From the IMG/VR virus record IMGVR_UViG_3300045960_000114, positions 121,266 through 185,265 of that record: a DNA stretch of 64,000 bases; one strand, given 5' to 3'. Below the pieces are notes generated by a model that did not search any database, was not told the origin of the DNA, and was given only the letters and a program-made list of their open reading frames with translations. Positions within the stretch are counted from its first letter, which is position 1. Each line of letters begins with the position of its first letter. The DNA comes from a virus. The position numbers and the translations under genes are program-made. Positions 7,999 to 15,565 of the stretch are shown here, one piece after another.

Positions 7999-8111
7999 TG
8001 CTGTTGCCGGGTTGTTTCGGCGACCGTGGGCGTGTCGTTGAGATGGGGCGGATGTGGGAGCTGCAGTTGTCGCCTCAGGGACCGGATGACAGCTACGAGC
8101 CAGTGGGCTAG
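7959..8111 (+). CDS. Small lipoprotein
   Basis: Fifty residues from an ATG at 7959 preceded by AAAGGAG. It has a positively charged start (MRKF), a hydrophobic core (about 4-17) and the lipobox LPGC (Cys19), so the mature product would be a lipidated peptide of about 32 residues. Small phage lipoproteins often act in superinfection exclusion or lysis; nothing here decides between them. Confidence 0.72.
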   Translation: MRKFIVGIIVVGVMLLPGCFGDRGRVVEMGRMWELQLSPQGPDDSYEPVG

Positions 8112-8137
8112 CGCGCTGGAGATAGGGAAGGAGGAGC

Positions 8138-8707
8138 ATGAGTCACAAGGTAAAGCCGGGGCAGGCATGTGTGATCAGAACCATTGAAGTCGCGTTCCCG
8201 GCTGGGACTTCTGAGGGTGACATCGACGACGAACTCAGCGTGATGCTCACGGATCACGGCACGCATAGTCCGAAGAGCAATGTGGCGGACTGGCGGTACA
8301 TACACAACGACAGGAAGGTTGAAGCGCGGGCCACGTTTGAGCCTGTGGAGGGTGAGATCTTCACGGTTGCGCGGACGAATCTGCCCAAGCAGGGCGTGAA
8401 GATGACGTTGGGGCAGAAGGTCAAGGAGAGGACGAAGGACCAGGTGTCGGTGCTGATTGTGAACAGCGAGACTGGTTGGGACTATTACGGGCACGAACCG
8501 TCGGGTCTGTCGCTGACGGTGTGCGTCGTCGATTTTACGGCGATGGGGAAAATGGATATTTGGGATATCAACGACCTGATTCTCTCGCTGACTCGGTTGG
8601 CGCCGTCGGTTCTTCGTGATAGTGCTCTGATACGGTTGCGCAAGGAGTATCGAGCCGCTGTCGCGCGGGCCGCTGCTAATGCGCAGGTACCCGACGACAA
8701 CATTTGA
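8138..8707 (+). CDS. Hypothetical protein
   Basis: A 189-residue protein with AAGGAGGAG before its ATG. Mixed alpha/beta with an acidic first half and a helical, Arg/Ala-rich C-terminus. No motif or family recognised. The end overlaps slightly with an upstream extension of the next frame but not with that gene's best start. Confidence 0.82.
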   Translation: MSHKVKPGQACVIRTIEVAFPAGTSEGDIDDELSVMLTDHGTHSPKSNVADWRYIHNDRKVEARATFEPVEGEIFTVARTNLPKQGVKMTLGQKVKERTKDQVSVLIVNSETGWDYYGHEPSGLSLTVCVVDFTAMGKMDIWDINDLILSLTRLAPSVLRDSALIRLRKEYRAAVARAAANAQVPDDNI

Positions 8708-8754
8708 TATGCACCTTGTGTCCAAGGGCGAAAAACCGACATAGAGGAGGGCCA

Positions 8755-8955
8755 ATGGCGAAGCGTTGGCAGCGTGTTGTGTTTGCGGGCGAGTTGCCCA
8801 GCTGTCCAGACTGTGGGGAGCCATGGTGTCCCAGGCACGGAAAGCATTACTCGGACTGTAGTTGCATTGGTCCGCACGAAGACGGAGTCAGGTTCAAGGA
8901 ACGAAAGGGCGTGCTTTACGCCCAGAGGCTCAGTCGTAGCCGTAACCGTATGTGA
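8755..8955 (+). CDS. Zinc-ribbon protein
   Basis: Sixty-six residues from the ATG at 8755 (GGAGGG upstream). It has CPDC and CPRHGKHYSDCSC clusters, a dense Cys/His arrangement in residues about 19-40, and a basic Arg/Ser-rich tail. Probably a zinc-binding protein; nucleic-acid binding is possible. No family recognised. Confidence 0.72.
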   Translation: MAKRWQRVVFAGELPSCPDCGEPWCPRHGKHYSDCSCIGPHEDGVRFKERKGVLYAQRLSRSRNRM

Positions 8956-9187
8956 GGCGGAGTAGCGCACCAGCCCAGCGGTGCGAGGCAGTGCTGAGTA
9001 GGGATCCGCCCGTTCGGGTTGCTGACCGAACGACTCATAAACCCAAAATCGACCGCAGCGAGTGGACAGGAACTCCGCCTGGGCCGCCCGTGTTACTCAT
9101 GGGGGGCAGTGTGTGTCTTAAAGTCGGGTCGTGTGCTCCTGACTGGCACACACTGCCCTTTAACCTTAGTTCAGTGGAGGACTTACA
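8956..9187. other. Intergenic region with a 12-bp inverted repeat
   Basis: About 230 bases without a convincing gene. A perfect 12-bp inverted repeat (9104-9115 with 9147-9158) encloses a 31-nt loop and is followed by CTTTAACCTT. It may be a terminator, a protein-binding site, or the leader of the gene starting at 9188. Nothing else is evident. Confidence 0.5.
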
Positions 9188-9631
9188 GTGTTTGAGATCG
9201 ATGATTCGGACGAAGGCGTTGCGCGCCGGTGTCATTTCGGGTTGGACGGCAAGACGAACGACGTGGTGCTCACGAAGCCGCTTCCCGACCTTCTGACGGA
9301 TGAGGAGACGTTGCGGTTCTGCATCGCGAAGTGGGAAGTGATCGCGATGTTGGCTGACGAAGGCCACCGCATCGAGTCGGATGGTGCCCACAACACGTGC
9401 GCGCTGTGTCGGTTCTACTTCGACCCCAGCCGCATGATATGCACGAACGCAGCTGGCAAGCGCTGTCCTGTGGCGATGGCTACAGGTGCTGATATGTGTC
9501 GGGACACGCCGTACCAGGCGTTCATTCGGGCGGACAAGGGTGACGACTACGACCGGCAGGTGGCGGCTGAGCGGGAAGTGGCTTTCCTGCGCGGGCTGCT
9601 GGAAGTCGCGATCGAGAAAGAGAACTGCTAG
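9188..9631 (+). CDS. Cys-rich hypothetical protein
   Basis: A 147-residue protein from a GTG start with GGAGGA upstream. The centre has CALC, CTNAAGKRC and a later Cys, spaced like a zinc-binding site, flanked by acidic helices. A strong Rho-independent terminator follows, so this is the last gene of its transcription unit. No named family recognised. Confidence 0.8.
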   Translation: MFEIDDSDEGVARRCHFGLDGKTNDVVLTKPLPDLLTDEETLRFCIAKWEVIAMLADEGHRIESDGAHNTCALCRFYFDPSRMICTNAAGKRCPVAMATGADMCRDTPYQAFIRADKGDDYDRQVAAEREVAFLRGLLEVAIEKENC

Positions 9632-9659
9632 GAGCAGGCGCGAGCCTGTTCGGGCTGGG

Positions 9660-9702
9660 GGGCTGTGGGTATTTCAACCGTTATACCCACAGCCCTTTTT
9701 TT
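9660..9702 (+). terminator. Rho-independent terminator
   Basis: Perfect 13-bp stem (9660-9672 with 9683-9695), 10-nt loop, followed by seven T. The strongest canonical terminator in the first 10 kb. Confidence 0.93.
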
Positions 9703-9720
9703 GCTTACAAGGAGAACGTG

Positions 9721-10308
9721 ATGATCACGCAGATGGTTGTTCTGAAGTGGCGGCACGCGCTGGATCATACGCCGCGCTTCACCGTGGTTGGACCGGGCAC
9801 GACGCTGATGGTCAAGGACAAGGTCTTGTGGGTTAACGACTCGCCGACATGCAATGGCTTCTCCACAGCTGACGAGGCGAATGCGTTCGCTTCCTCCTTG
9901 TTGAACAGCATCAACAAGTGTTCGGGCAGCAACGCCGTGTTTGACTTGGACAAGCTGTCGTATGTGACCACCTATGAGGCCAAGAACAACGAGTTGGATG
10001 CGCGGGTGGCGGAGTTGACACGTCGGGCGCTCGGATATGACCAGTCGATTGCCGATCGTAAAGCGCGCCTGGAGCAGCTGGAGAAGCAGCACACTGAGAT
10101 GTGGTTGAAGTTTTCTGATGCGGAGGGCAAGAACGCCGAGTTGAGCAAGAAGTTGGAGGAGTCGGAAATCCGTATCACAGCGAAGAGGCAGAGGATGCGT
10201 GAGTTGGACGACGAAGCGCAGATCATACAACAGCGGATCAAGGCAACAGAGACCTGGATCAAACGGAATCGGGTGACGCTGAAGCGCCTGAAAGGGAAGC
10301 GTAAGTGA
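9721..10308 (+). CDS. Coiled-coil protein
   Basis: A 195-residue protein. The ATG at 9721 has AAGGAG at good spacing; a GTG just before it is too close to the site. Residues 1-80 are mixed alpha/beta; residues about 85-190 form a long heptad-rich coiled coil ending in a basic tail. Likely an oligomeric structural or DNA-associated protein. It overlaps the next gene by four bases (GTGA). No family recognised. Confidence 0.82.
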   Translation: MITQMVVLKWRHALDHTPRFTVVGPGTTLMVKDKVLWVNDSPTCNGFSTADEANAFASSLLNSINKCSGSNAVFDLDKLSYVTTYEAKNNELDARVAELTRRALGYDQSIADRKARLEQLEKQHTEMWLKFSDAEGKNAELSKKLEESEIRITAKRQRMRELDDEAQIIQQRIKATETWIKRNRVTLKRLKGKRK

Positions 10309-10802
10309 AGTGTAAACTGTGCGAGACCAAGGAAGCCTACAAGGGCACGGAACTGTGCTACCCGTGCTCTGAGTTGCGCAATGCGATTGCCGCCGATCCG
10401 GGGCTGGCTGCGAAGATCCTGCGTAGCCTGTCCCCACCGGTAGCGGACAAGGCCAAATCGGAAGGGTGGCATGGCGTCGACCTGGACGGGACGCTGGCGC
10501 ACTACGACGGCTGGAAGGGCATTGATCACGTCGGCGAGCCGATTCCACGGATGGCGGAACGCGTGTGCCAGTGGCTGCTCCGCGACGAGCAGGTGCGCAT
10601 CTTCACGGCGCGCGTCTGTCCCAATCAGGATGGGCGTGTGCTCGAGGTGGTGCGGTACTGGATCGACAAGTGGTGCCTGGAGCACTTTGGGCGGACGCTG
10701 CCGGTCACGAACGAGAAGGACTTCGGGATGATTGACCTTTGGGATGATAGGTGTGTCCAGGTCATCCCCAACACAGGAATCAGAGCGGATGGAAAGGAGT
10801 AA
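10305..10802 (+). CDS. HAD-like phosphatase with N-terminal zinc knuckle
   Basis: The core has the HAD motif GVDLDGTLAHYDGW (residues about 57-70), with the nucleophile in DLDGT, then IFTAR (motif II region) and a C-terminal MIDLWDDR (motif IV), all in about 110 residues. This resembles short phage or bacterial HAD proteins acting on phosphorylated sugars or nucleotides. In front lies an unusual domain with CKLC and CYPC (about 3-22), likely a zinc knuckle. It uses a GTG start overlapping the previous stop. The substrate cannot be read from the sequence. Confidence 0.82.
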   Translation: MKCKLCETKEAYKGTELCYPCSELRNAIAADPGLAAKILRSLSPPVADKAKSEGWHGVDLDGTLAHYDGWKGIDHVGEPIPRMAERVCQWLLRDEQVRIFTARVCPNQDGRVLEVVRYWIDKWCLEHFGRTLPVTNEKDFGMIDLWDDRCVQVIPNTGIRADGKE

Positions 10803-10882
10803 CCATAATCAGTCGGACGGATCCGACAGACGAGAAGAAAGTGCTTGATCCGGAGTTCTCATTCAGGGAACAGGAGAGAAAC

Positions 10883-11173
10883 GTGCGTAACGCTTTTTGT
10901 GTCGGTACTTTGTTGGTGTTGTTGTCTTTGTCCGCATGTAGCGCTGGTGGGCAAAGAGGAAACAGTCCTGCTTTCAAGGCGGGGTACATAGATGGTTTCA
11001 GTGTGGGTGAGTCAGCGCGGGGTACGTTGTTGATTTCGCGGGAGGCCAAGCAGCGCGTAGCGGAGCTCGATCTTTACCGCAATCTACGCATGTTGGGTGC
11101 CGAGTCGGAGCAGGTCCGGCAGGAGTACACTTCGGGATTCTGGGCTGGATATGCGGCTGGTGAGGGAGGGTAG
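10883..11173 (+). CDS. Small lipoprotein
   Basis: Ninety-six residues from a GTG at 10883 with AGGAGAG upstream; the longer open frame to the left lacks a site. A hydrophobic signal (about 4-17) ends in the lipobox LSAC. The mature part contains two glycine-aromatic motifs (AGYIDGF and SGFWAGYAAG) that resemble each other, suggesting membrane association or a small repeat. Function unknown. Confidence 0.75.
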   Translation: MRNAFCVGTLLVLLSLSACSAGGQRGNSPAFKAGYIDGFSVGESARGTLLISREAKQRVAELDLYRNLRMLGAESEQVRQEYTSGFWAGYAAGEGG

Positions 11174-11177
11174 GCTG

Positions 11178-11702
11178 ATGGAGGCGAATGTGAAACTGTC
11201 GCAGGCGCAGGTCGACAAGCGTAAGAAGCCTATCATCAGGGCGAAGCTGACGCCCATGGGCAAGGCGCAGGTGAAGTTCCTGCAGGTGCGTGATGCCGGC
11301 ATGAAGGCGACGGAGTGGACACCGTCGTGGCAGCTCAGGGGCCGGCTGCTCGACATTGGTGGTCGGTTCGTGATCCTGCCGGTATGTGAGCCTGATGCGG
11401 GGAAGATCATTGCCAGGGGTGAGCTGATCTATGGCAGGCCGATCATGAAGCGCGGCGAGCCCTGTCGCTGTCATGCGAATGCGGCGCATCTGTGGGATGA
11501 GCGCGCGGTCTTAAAGGGAGGGGACCTGGAGTTGATGACCGGCTACGGACTGAGCCGGGATGGCATCTGGCGCCAGCACAGCTGGTGTTGGTGGCCGCGC
11601 AAGAAGAAGGTGGTGGAGACGACGGAAGCACGTATCGCCTATTACGGATTCCGGCTGTCGGAGCCCGAGGCGGAGGTGTTCCTGGACAACAATTTTCTGT
11701 AG
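11178..11702 (+). CDS. Hypothetical protein
   Basis: A 174-residue protein from the ATG at 11178, five bases after the previous stop. It has a basic first half, a beta-rich middle (RGRLLDIGGRFVILPV) and a CRCHANAAH segment with potential metal ligands, then a Trp-rich stretch. No family recognised. Upstream in-frame codons were excluded because they overlap the lipoprotein gene. Confidence 0.75.
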   Translation: MEANVKLSQAQVDKRKKPIIRAKLTPMGKAQVKFLQVRDAGMKATEWTPSWQLRGRLLDIGGRFVILPVCEPDAGKIIARGELIYGRPIMKRGEPCRCHANAAHLWDERAVLKGGDLELMTGYGLSRDGIWRQHSWCWWPRKKKVVETTEARIAYYGFRLSEPEAEVFLDNNFL

Positions 11703-11711
11703 GAGGATGAG

Positions 11712-11924
11712 ATGGGTTGCCCGAAGAAAGTCTACATCATCGTGACTGATGACAACCATGAGTTGCAGCATGACGTTACCTACACCACGCTGGAGGAGGC
11801 GAAGGCTGCCATCATGGAGTGTGTCGAGAACGGTGAGTACGAGATCAACGACGTTGAGATTTGGGCTGCTACGCCTTGTCTCAAACCGAAGAAGCTCGAG
11901 ACGGTCTGGGAGGAGATAACATGA
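11712..11924 (+). CDS. Small alpha/beta protein
   Basis: Seventy residues with a strong TAGGAGG site. The order strand, acidic helix (LEEAKAAIMECVENG), strand (EINDVEIWAA) suggests a compact alpha/beta fold of the type seen in many small phage proteins. Its stop overlaps the next ATG (ATGA). No family recognised. Confidence 0.82.
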   Translation: MGCPKKVYIIVTDDNHELQHDVTYTTLEEAKAAIMECVENGEYEINDVEIWAATPCLKPKKLETVWEEIT

Positions 11925-12349
11925 GGCCGCTGCTTATAACGGCGGACTTGCTGCGGAGGATGCGTGCGTGTTATCCGTCGATCGAGAAGTTCGAACAGCT
12001 CTGGCCGGATGGGTGTCCGCTTACGGTGGAGAATGTCAGGCGCGCGTACACGCAGCAGTCTCTTCCGCCTGACTGGTTTTGTCGGCATTATGTGCAGCGT
12101 GATCCGGTGGTCATGCGCTGGTATTGCAATCGGCTGGATATTGCCTGGAACAAGCGTGGCGTGGCGTTGAATCGGTCGTGGTTGTACACATACAAACTGT
12201 GTGTGGACACCAGGAACAAGCTTGCTGCGCAGGTGGCGCAGGCCAGGCATGACCGGCTGACTGAGGAGTTGAATCACGCCTATGACGAGGCGCATATCCG
12301 GGCGGTTGTCATGGCTGTCAACAGGTTCAGAAGGAGGAACGGAGAGTGA
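11921..12349 (+). CDS. Hypothetical helical protein
   Basis: A 142-residue protein starting in an ATGA overlap with GGGAGGAG upstream. Predicted helical throughout and rich in Arg, Trp and Tyr, with basic patches that could contact nucleic acid. It overlaps the next gene by four bases. No family recognised. Confidence 0.82.
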   Translation: MRPLLITADLLRRMRACYPSIEKFEQLWPDGCPLTVENVRRAYTQQSLPPDWFCRHYVQRDPVVMRWYCNRLDIAWNKRGVALNRSWLYTYKLCVDTRNKLAAQVAQARHDRLTEELNHAYDEAHIRAVVMAVNRFRRRNGE

Positions 12350-12690
12350 ACGCAGAGGTGTTAGCGGACTACAAGATGGAGCCGGACGGATACTTCACGG
12401 TATCGCGAACGCTCAGTCTGCCCTTTACGCCGGTGGTGGGGATGTGTCTGGAGTGGGGCGAGGATTTGTTTACCATTCAGAGTGTGACATGGGACGCGAT
12501 TGGTGACAAGTTCATGTTGGAAGGCATTTTGGAGTACACGCCCTGCAAGTACGAAGAGGCGATGGACACGATTGAGGGGCTGTGGGAGGACGGCTGGAAG
12601 TTTGAGATTGCCACCAGTGAGTTCTTTGAATCCAAGCATGCGGACAAGGCGGAGCTGGAGCGGTTCATGAAGACTTGTCCTGCGGGATAG
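12346..12690 (+). CDS. Hypothetical protein
   Basis: A 114-residue protein from a GTG start that overlaps the preceding stop (GTGA) and has GGAGG upstream. An acidic alpha/beta protein with several Trp and Phe residues. No recognisable motif. Confidence 0.8.
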   Translation: MNAEVLADYKMEPDGYFTVSRTLSLPFTPVVGMCLEWGEDLFTIQSVTWDAIGDKFMLEGILEYTPCKYEEAMDTIEGLWEDGWKFEIATSEFFESKHADKAELERFMKTCPAG

Positions 12691-12716
12691 TGCATTCAGA
12701 TAGGGAGGACTGCGGG

Positions 12717-12902
12717 ATGAGGCGTCTGAAGAGTGTCGAGACGGACCAGTACAGTCTCGAGGTGATCGAGTGTGACTGTGGGTATCACATGGGGATAGAC
12801 TCCAGTTTCCTGGATCAGGTGGGTGATTTTGAGACCACATGTCCTTCGTGTGAGAGGGCTATCCGGACGGAGGATATTGTTCCGGAGGACATTGACGGAT
12901 AG
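12717..12902 (+). CDS. Zinc-ribbon protein
   Basis: Sixty-one residues from the ATG at 12717 with GGGAGGAC upstream. CDCGYH (about 19-24) and CPSC (about 42-45) supply ligands for a four-cysteine zinc ribbon between acidic segments. The last gene before a terminator and a gene-poor region. Confidence 0.75.
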   Translation: MRRLKSVETDQYSLEVIECDCGYHMGIDSSFLDQVGDFETTCPSCERAIRTEDIVPEDIDG

Positions 12903-12907
12903 CTAAG

Positions 12908-12931
12908 GAAAAGGCGTAGTGCCTTTTCTTT
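12908..12931 (+). terminator. Rho-independent terminator
   Basis: Eight-bp stem (12908-12915 with 12921-12928), 5-nt loop, then TTT. Directly after the stop codon of the zinc-ribbon gene. Confidence 0.8.
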
Positions 12932-12934
12932 GTG

Positions 12935-13009
12935 CCCCCTGCGGCGTAAACGGCCTGGCCTGATCAACCAGGACATCCAGGATGATCTCCTGGTTAGCGC
13001 TGTTGGGGG
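12935..13009 (+). ncRNA. Structured RNA candidate
   Basis: Closed by CCCCC/GGGGG (12935-12939 with 13005-13009), with a perfect 8-bp inner stem AACCAGGA/TCCTGGTT (12966-12973 with 12988-12995). It lies between a terminator and the tRNA-like element and contains no convincing open frame. It could be a small RNA or part of a longer structured transcript with the next element. Prediction by eye only. Confidence 0.35.
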
Positions 13010-13019
13010 TATCAGTTTT

Positions 13020-13172
13020 GCCGCGATAGCTCAGAGCGAGCCCGTACCCTGCAAGTACGGTGTGTAGCCGGCGCGCATGCGACCGGTGAAAGTCTGGATC
13101 CGACTGGGAGAGTCACGTGCTCCCTGCCAGTTGGCCGAGCCAGGCGAAGGGGGTGCGACTCCCTCGCGCGGC
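13020..13172 (+). ncRNA. tRNA-like element, about 153 nt
   Basis: Begins with GCCGCGATAGCTC, as tRNAs often do, followed by a GCTC/GAGC D-type stem and a 6-bp hairpin CCGTAC/GTACGG with the 7-nt loop CCTGCAA. It ends with CGCGGC, which pairs with the start to close an acceptor-like stem. The D loop is too short, U33 is missing in the anticodon-like loop, and about 100 nt separate the anticodon-like arm from the end. It could be a degenerate or interrupted tRNA, or a tRNA mimic. Not a standard functional tRNA. Confidence 0.3.
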
Positions 13173-13209
13173 ACTTCAAAGCAACTTCAATTACCTTGGA
13201 GGATGAAGC

Positions 13210-13473
13210 ATGGCAGAAATCATCGCTACGTATTCCCCGTGCTGCGGGATCTTTCACACAGGAGACGCAGAGCAGGGAATCATGCACTGCGCACTGCCGC
13301 ATGAGCGGCAAGTCATAAAACTGGTGGATGAGAAGGAGCTAGGGATACTTGCGATACTTGAAGAAGAGAATCGCAGGCTGAAGCAGATGAACAAGCGTTT
13401 TGAAATAGCGCTTCGCGGCCTTGGCTACACGTCGGATAGCTCGATTTTCATTCAGGTGACTAGGCTTGCGTGA
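13210..13473 (+). CDS. Small protein, Cys-rich start and leucine-zipper-like helix
   Basis: Eighty-seven residues with TTGGAGGA before the ATG. The N-terminus has CCGIFH and a later HCALPH, potential zinc ligands, followed by an acidic helix with heptad spacing (about 40-70). Two intergenic stretches here share CAATTACCTTG just upstream of the ribosome binding site (13188 and 13746). No family recognised. Confidence 0.72.
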   Translation: MAEIIATYSPCCGIFHTGDAEQGIMHCALPHERQVIKLVDEKELGILAILEEENRRLKQMNKRFEIALRGLGYTSDSSIFIQVTRLA

Positions 13474-13545
13474 GTGTAAGGCAATAGGAGGATTCTGCTG
13501 TGAGTGCAGCAGAGGCACAAACAGGATTATCTTGGAGGTAGCCCG

Positions 13546-13716
13546 ATGGACCCAGTATGCGTACGACACCGAGACGGATGGTGTGCTACTCGGTTAAAGA
13601 AAGCCAGATACCGCGACTCAATTAGGACGTTGTGTAATCATTATGTGGTACTTCCGCTTGGAGTTGAGCGTAGGCAACCGACCTGTGCTTGGTGCCTGGC
13701 GCTAAAGGCAAAGTGA
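13546..13716 (+). CDS. Small Cys-rich protein
   Basis: Fifty-six residues from the ATG at 13546 with TTGGAGGT upstream. Cys5, Cys13, a Cys in TLCNH and a final CAWC could form a zinc site; the rest is basic. It is flanked by non-coding stretches. No family recognised. Confidence 0.65.
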   Translation: MDPVCVRHRDGWCATRLKKARYRDSIRTLCNHYVVLPLGVERRQPTCAWCLALKAK

Positions 13717-13769
13717 GGAGCCCCAGCGGGTTCCTTGAACAGATCCAATTACCTTGAGAGGAAACGACC

Positions 13770-14033
13770 ATGCCAGAGATAAAAGATACGCACACCGTCT
13801 ACGGGCCAAGTCCAAAGTACGAAGTCAAGAGTAGTAAGGTCGTCACTTACAAGATTCGACCATGCCCGTTCTGTCACAAAGCTCCGAAGGAAATTATGCA
13901 TATGACCACAGGGGCGATCCTCAAGGACGGATCGATAGAAGAGTCGCGTGCCGTGACGTGCCAGTGCGGAATTTACGGACCAATTCGTGATAGCGCGGCC
14001 AGTGCCGTCGCTGCGTGGAACGGGATCGAGTGA
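13770..14033 (+). CDS. Lar-like restriction-alleviation family protein
   Basis: Eighty-seven residues with the layout of the Lar family of small phage zinc ribbons: RPCPFCHKAP (about 31-40), a spacer, CQCGIYGP (about 66-73) and the C-terminal A..AVAAWN. In Rac prophage, Lar eases type I restriction; most phage relatives are only related by fold and untested. The start has GAGAGGAA upstream. Confident for the family fold, not for the activity. Confidence 0.7.
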   Translation: MPEIKDTHTVYGPSPKYEVKSSKVVTYKIRPCPFCHKAPKEIMHMTTGAILKDGSIEESRAVTCQCGIYGPIRDSAASAVAAWNGIE

Positions 14034-14048
14034 AGGCAAAACGAGGAG

Positions 14049-14194
14049 TTGGCGCGGTGTCGTAGTGTCGGCGGCCCGTGATTAAAGTGGCTTGCCGTTG
14101 AGCGTGCATCGACTTTGGCCGAGGTCTGGACGCATCTCGGCACGCGCCAAAGTAAAGGCAAATCTAGCAACTGTCCGGGGATGCCGGAGAGTTG
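14049..14194 (+). ncRNA. Structured RNA candidate, multibranched
   Basis: In a 190-base gap, a perfect 8-bp stem TTGGCGCG/CGCGCCAA (14049-14056 with 14143-14150) encloses hairpins at 14069-14097 (CGGC/GCCG plus GCC/GGC) and 14119-14140 (CCGAG/CTCGG). A nested hairpin follows at 14168-14194 (CAACT/AGTTG around TCCGG/CCGGA). The pattern suggests a three-way junction plus a 3' hairpin. No coding potential is seen here. Not matched to a known RNA class. Confidence 0.4.
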
Positions 14195-14225
14195 AACAGG
14201 CCGAAGACTTTTTACAGGAGGAACG

Positions 14226-14465
14226 ATGAAGAACTGGCGTGGGCCGTTGATTAAGCTGACAAACGTACACAATCGTCCAGTTAGCCCAGTATACGTTCGT
14301 GCGTTTGACGTGAGGGAGATCTGGGCACGGATGGGTTCTGGCAATTCACGCTTGCTGCTCCGGTCTTCGAGGGAGAATCTTCTGGACGTTGCGGAGATGC
14401 CGGAGGAGGTGGCGGAGCTGATTGCTGCTGCTGAAGCCAGGTACATCATTCGATCGGGGGGCTGA
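14226..14465 (+). CDS. FlbD-like small protein
   Basis: Seventy-nine residues with a strong AGGAGGA site. LIKLTNVHN at the start, a middle strand region and SRENLLDVAEMPEEVAELI at the end follow the FlbD family pattern (short beta barrel then a helix with a conserved PEEV). FlbD proteins are linked to flagellar loci in bacteria; phage and prophage copies are of unknown role. The assignment is to the fold. Confidence 0.5.
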   Translation: MKNWRGPLIKLTNVHNRPVSPVYVRAFDVREIWARMGSGNSRLLLRSSRENLLDVAEMPEEVAELIAAAEARYIIRSGG

Positions 14466-14467
14466 CG

Positions 14468-14698
14468 ATGGACACTGGCGAGATGTGGCGTGGTGTTCAG
14501 CGGGCTGCGGACCAGAAGGAGATTGATGCGTTGGCATGTGAGCTTGCCCGGCTGGCTGGGCGTAACGAGCGTCTTGAGGTTGTGATTCACGGGATACGGC
14601 GCATGGCGGAGAGCGGGTGTTCCTTGAAGGACATCATTGATGCTTGTGAGGCGGAGCTGCCTGAGTCGTTGCCGGGGGAGTTGGGGGGACTACCTTAA
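14468..14698 (+). CDS. Small helical protein
   Basis: Seventy-six residues starting three bases after the previous stop, mostly helical with an acidic C-terminus. Its stop codon overlaps the stem of a strong terminator, so it is the last gene of the unit. No family recognised. Confidence 0.72.
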   Translation: MDTGEMWRGVQRAADQKEIDALACELARLAGRNERLEVVIHGIRRMAESGCSLKDIIDACEAELPESLPGELGGLP

Positions 14699-14724
14699 AG
14701 CGCCCTTTGCGGGGCGCTTTTTTT
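14697..14724 (+). terminator. Rho-independent terminator
   Basis: Nine-bp stem AAAGCGCCC/GGGCGCTTT (14697-14705 with 14712-14720) followed by a run of T to 14724. Canonical. Confidence 0.95.
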
Positions 14725-14760
14725 AGCTATCAGGCAGGTGGTGTAAAATACCCCCCAGTA

Positions 14761-14772
14761 TGCGTTAGCATA
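14761..14772 (+). promoter_or_regulatory. Promoter-like motif TGCGTTAGCATA
   Basis: Shares CGTTAG(A/C)ATA with sites at 15595, 32879 and 45125, all in intergenic DNA upstream of plus-strand gene blocks. TAGCAT could be a -10 element, but no -35 is evident. It directly follows a terminator, as expected for a new transcription start. Confidence 0.45.
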
Positions 14773-14826
14773 TATTAAGGAGCGTTCCGTTAATCCCCCA
14801 TAACCCTTTTCTACGGAGAGAGTTGC

Positions 14827-15159
14827 ATGAGTCAGTTCCCAAAGAACCAGCATGACCGGGACGCGTTGTTGAATCCTGGTGAGCTGAAGAGATGGGTGGC
14901 CGACATAGTAGACAACAAGTTCGCTGTGTGCCATGTCTGTCTGCGCGCTTGGCGGCGTGTGGATGGTAAACGGTATTTCGAGACGTCGCCGCAGATCTTC
15001 AAGCATCACAGGTCGGTCTCAGCGATGCATACGGTTATATGCCCGGAGTGTGCCGCGAGCGAGGAAGACAGATGGAAGCGGCAGTGTGTTAGTGCGAGGG
15101 TAAACCGTAAGTCGCGCATAGCCATGGTGAAGATCCTAAAGTCGGAGAGGGATTTGTAG
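14827..15159 (+). CDS. Hypothetical protein with zinc-ribbon
   Basis: A 110-residue protein, ATG preceded by ACGGAGAG. CHVC (about 35-38) and CPEC (about 76-79) form a two-knuckle zinc site with a basic strand-rich insert between; the C-terminus is basic. First gene after the promoter-like motif at 14761. The next gene follows closely. Confidence 0.8.
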   Translation: MSQFPKNQHDRDALLNPGELKRWVADIVDNKFAVCHVCLRAWRRVDGKRYFETSPQIFKHHRSVSAMHTVICPECAASEEDRWKRQCVSARVNRKSRIAMVKILKSERDL

Positions 15160-15176
15160 TGAGAAAGGAGGAGCAA

Positions 15177-15419
15177 GTGGGACACGAAGTCATCTGCCCG
15201 ATCTGTCATAGGGTTTGGGTGTGGCAAGGCGATGATGCGCTGTATAACGTGGCTGGGTACATGGTAGTTGTGTATGGAAAGCCCACCAAGTTGGACAGAT
15301 GTACTTGCCCTACGTGCAGCCATATACCAGCTCCCAGGCATATCCCACCTAATGGGCCAGGTAATGTGCCCGAGGTAAACCCCTGGCAGGAGAATGCCAT
15401 CAGGGCACTAGAGGGATAG
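15177..15419 (+). CDS. Zinc-ribbon protein
   Basis: Eighty residues from a GTG at 15177 placed just after AAGGAGGA; an earlier in-frame GTG at 15159 overlaps the previous stop. CPIC (6-9) and CTCPTC (about 43-48) give a four-Cys zinc site; the tail is Pro/Asn-rich. No family recognised. Confidence 0.72.
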   Translation: MGHEVICPICHRVWVWQGDDALYNVAGYMVVVYGKPTKLDRCTCPTCSHIPAPRHIPPNGPGNVPEVNPWQENAIRALEG

Positions 15420-15523
15420 GTTGAGAGCCCACCCAAAGCCGTTCCCTGCCACGAATATTGCCCGCTGCGAGTAGGATGCATCTATACGCAAGCTGGTAGC
15501 TGCACTAGCTTTACATGGTGCAG

Positions 15524-15554
15524 TGAGATTCTGACGTAACCTAACAGAATCTCA
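15524..15554. repeat. Palindromic element, GATTCTG family (copy A)
   Basis: Perfect 10-bp inverted repeat (15524-15533 with 15545-15554), 11-nt loop. Its right arm contains CCTAACAGAATC, the reverse complement of a 12-mer found exactly at 24784 and 49464. Located just upstream of the promoter-like motif, so a candidate operator or RNA hairpin. Confidence 0.65.
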
Positions 15555-15565
15555 GCCGTACGGGT

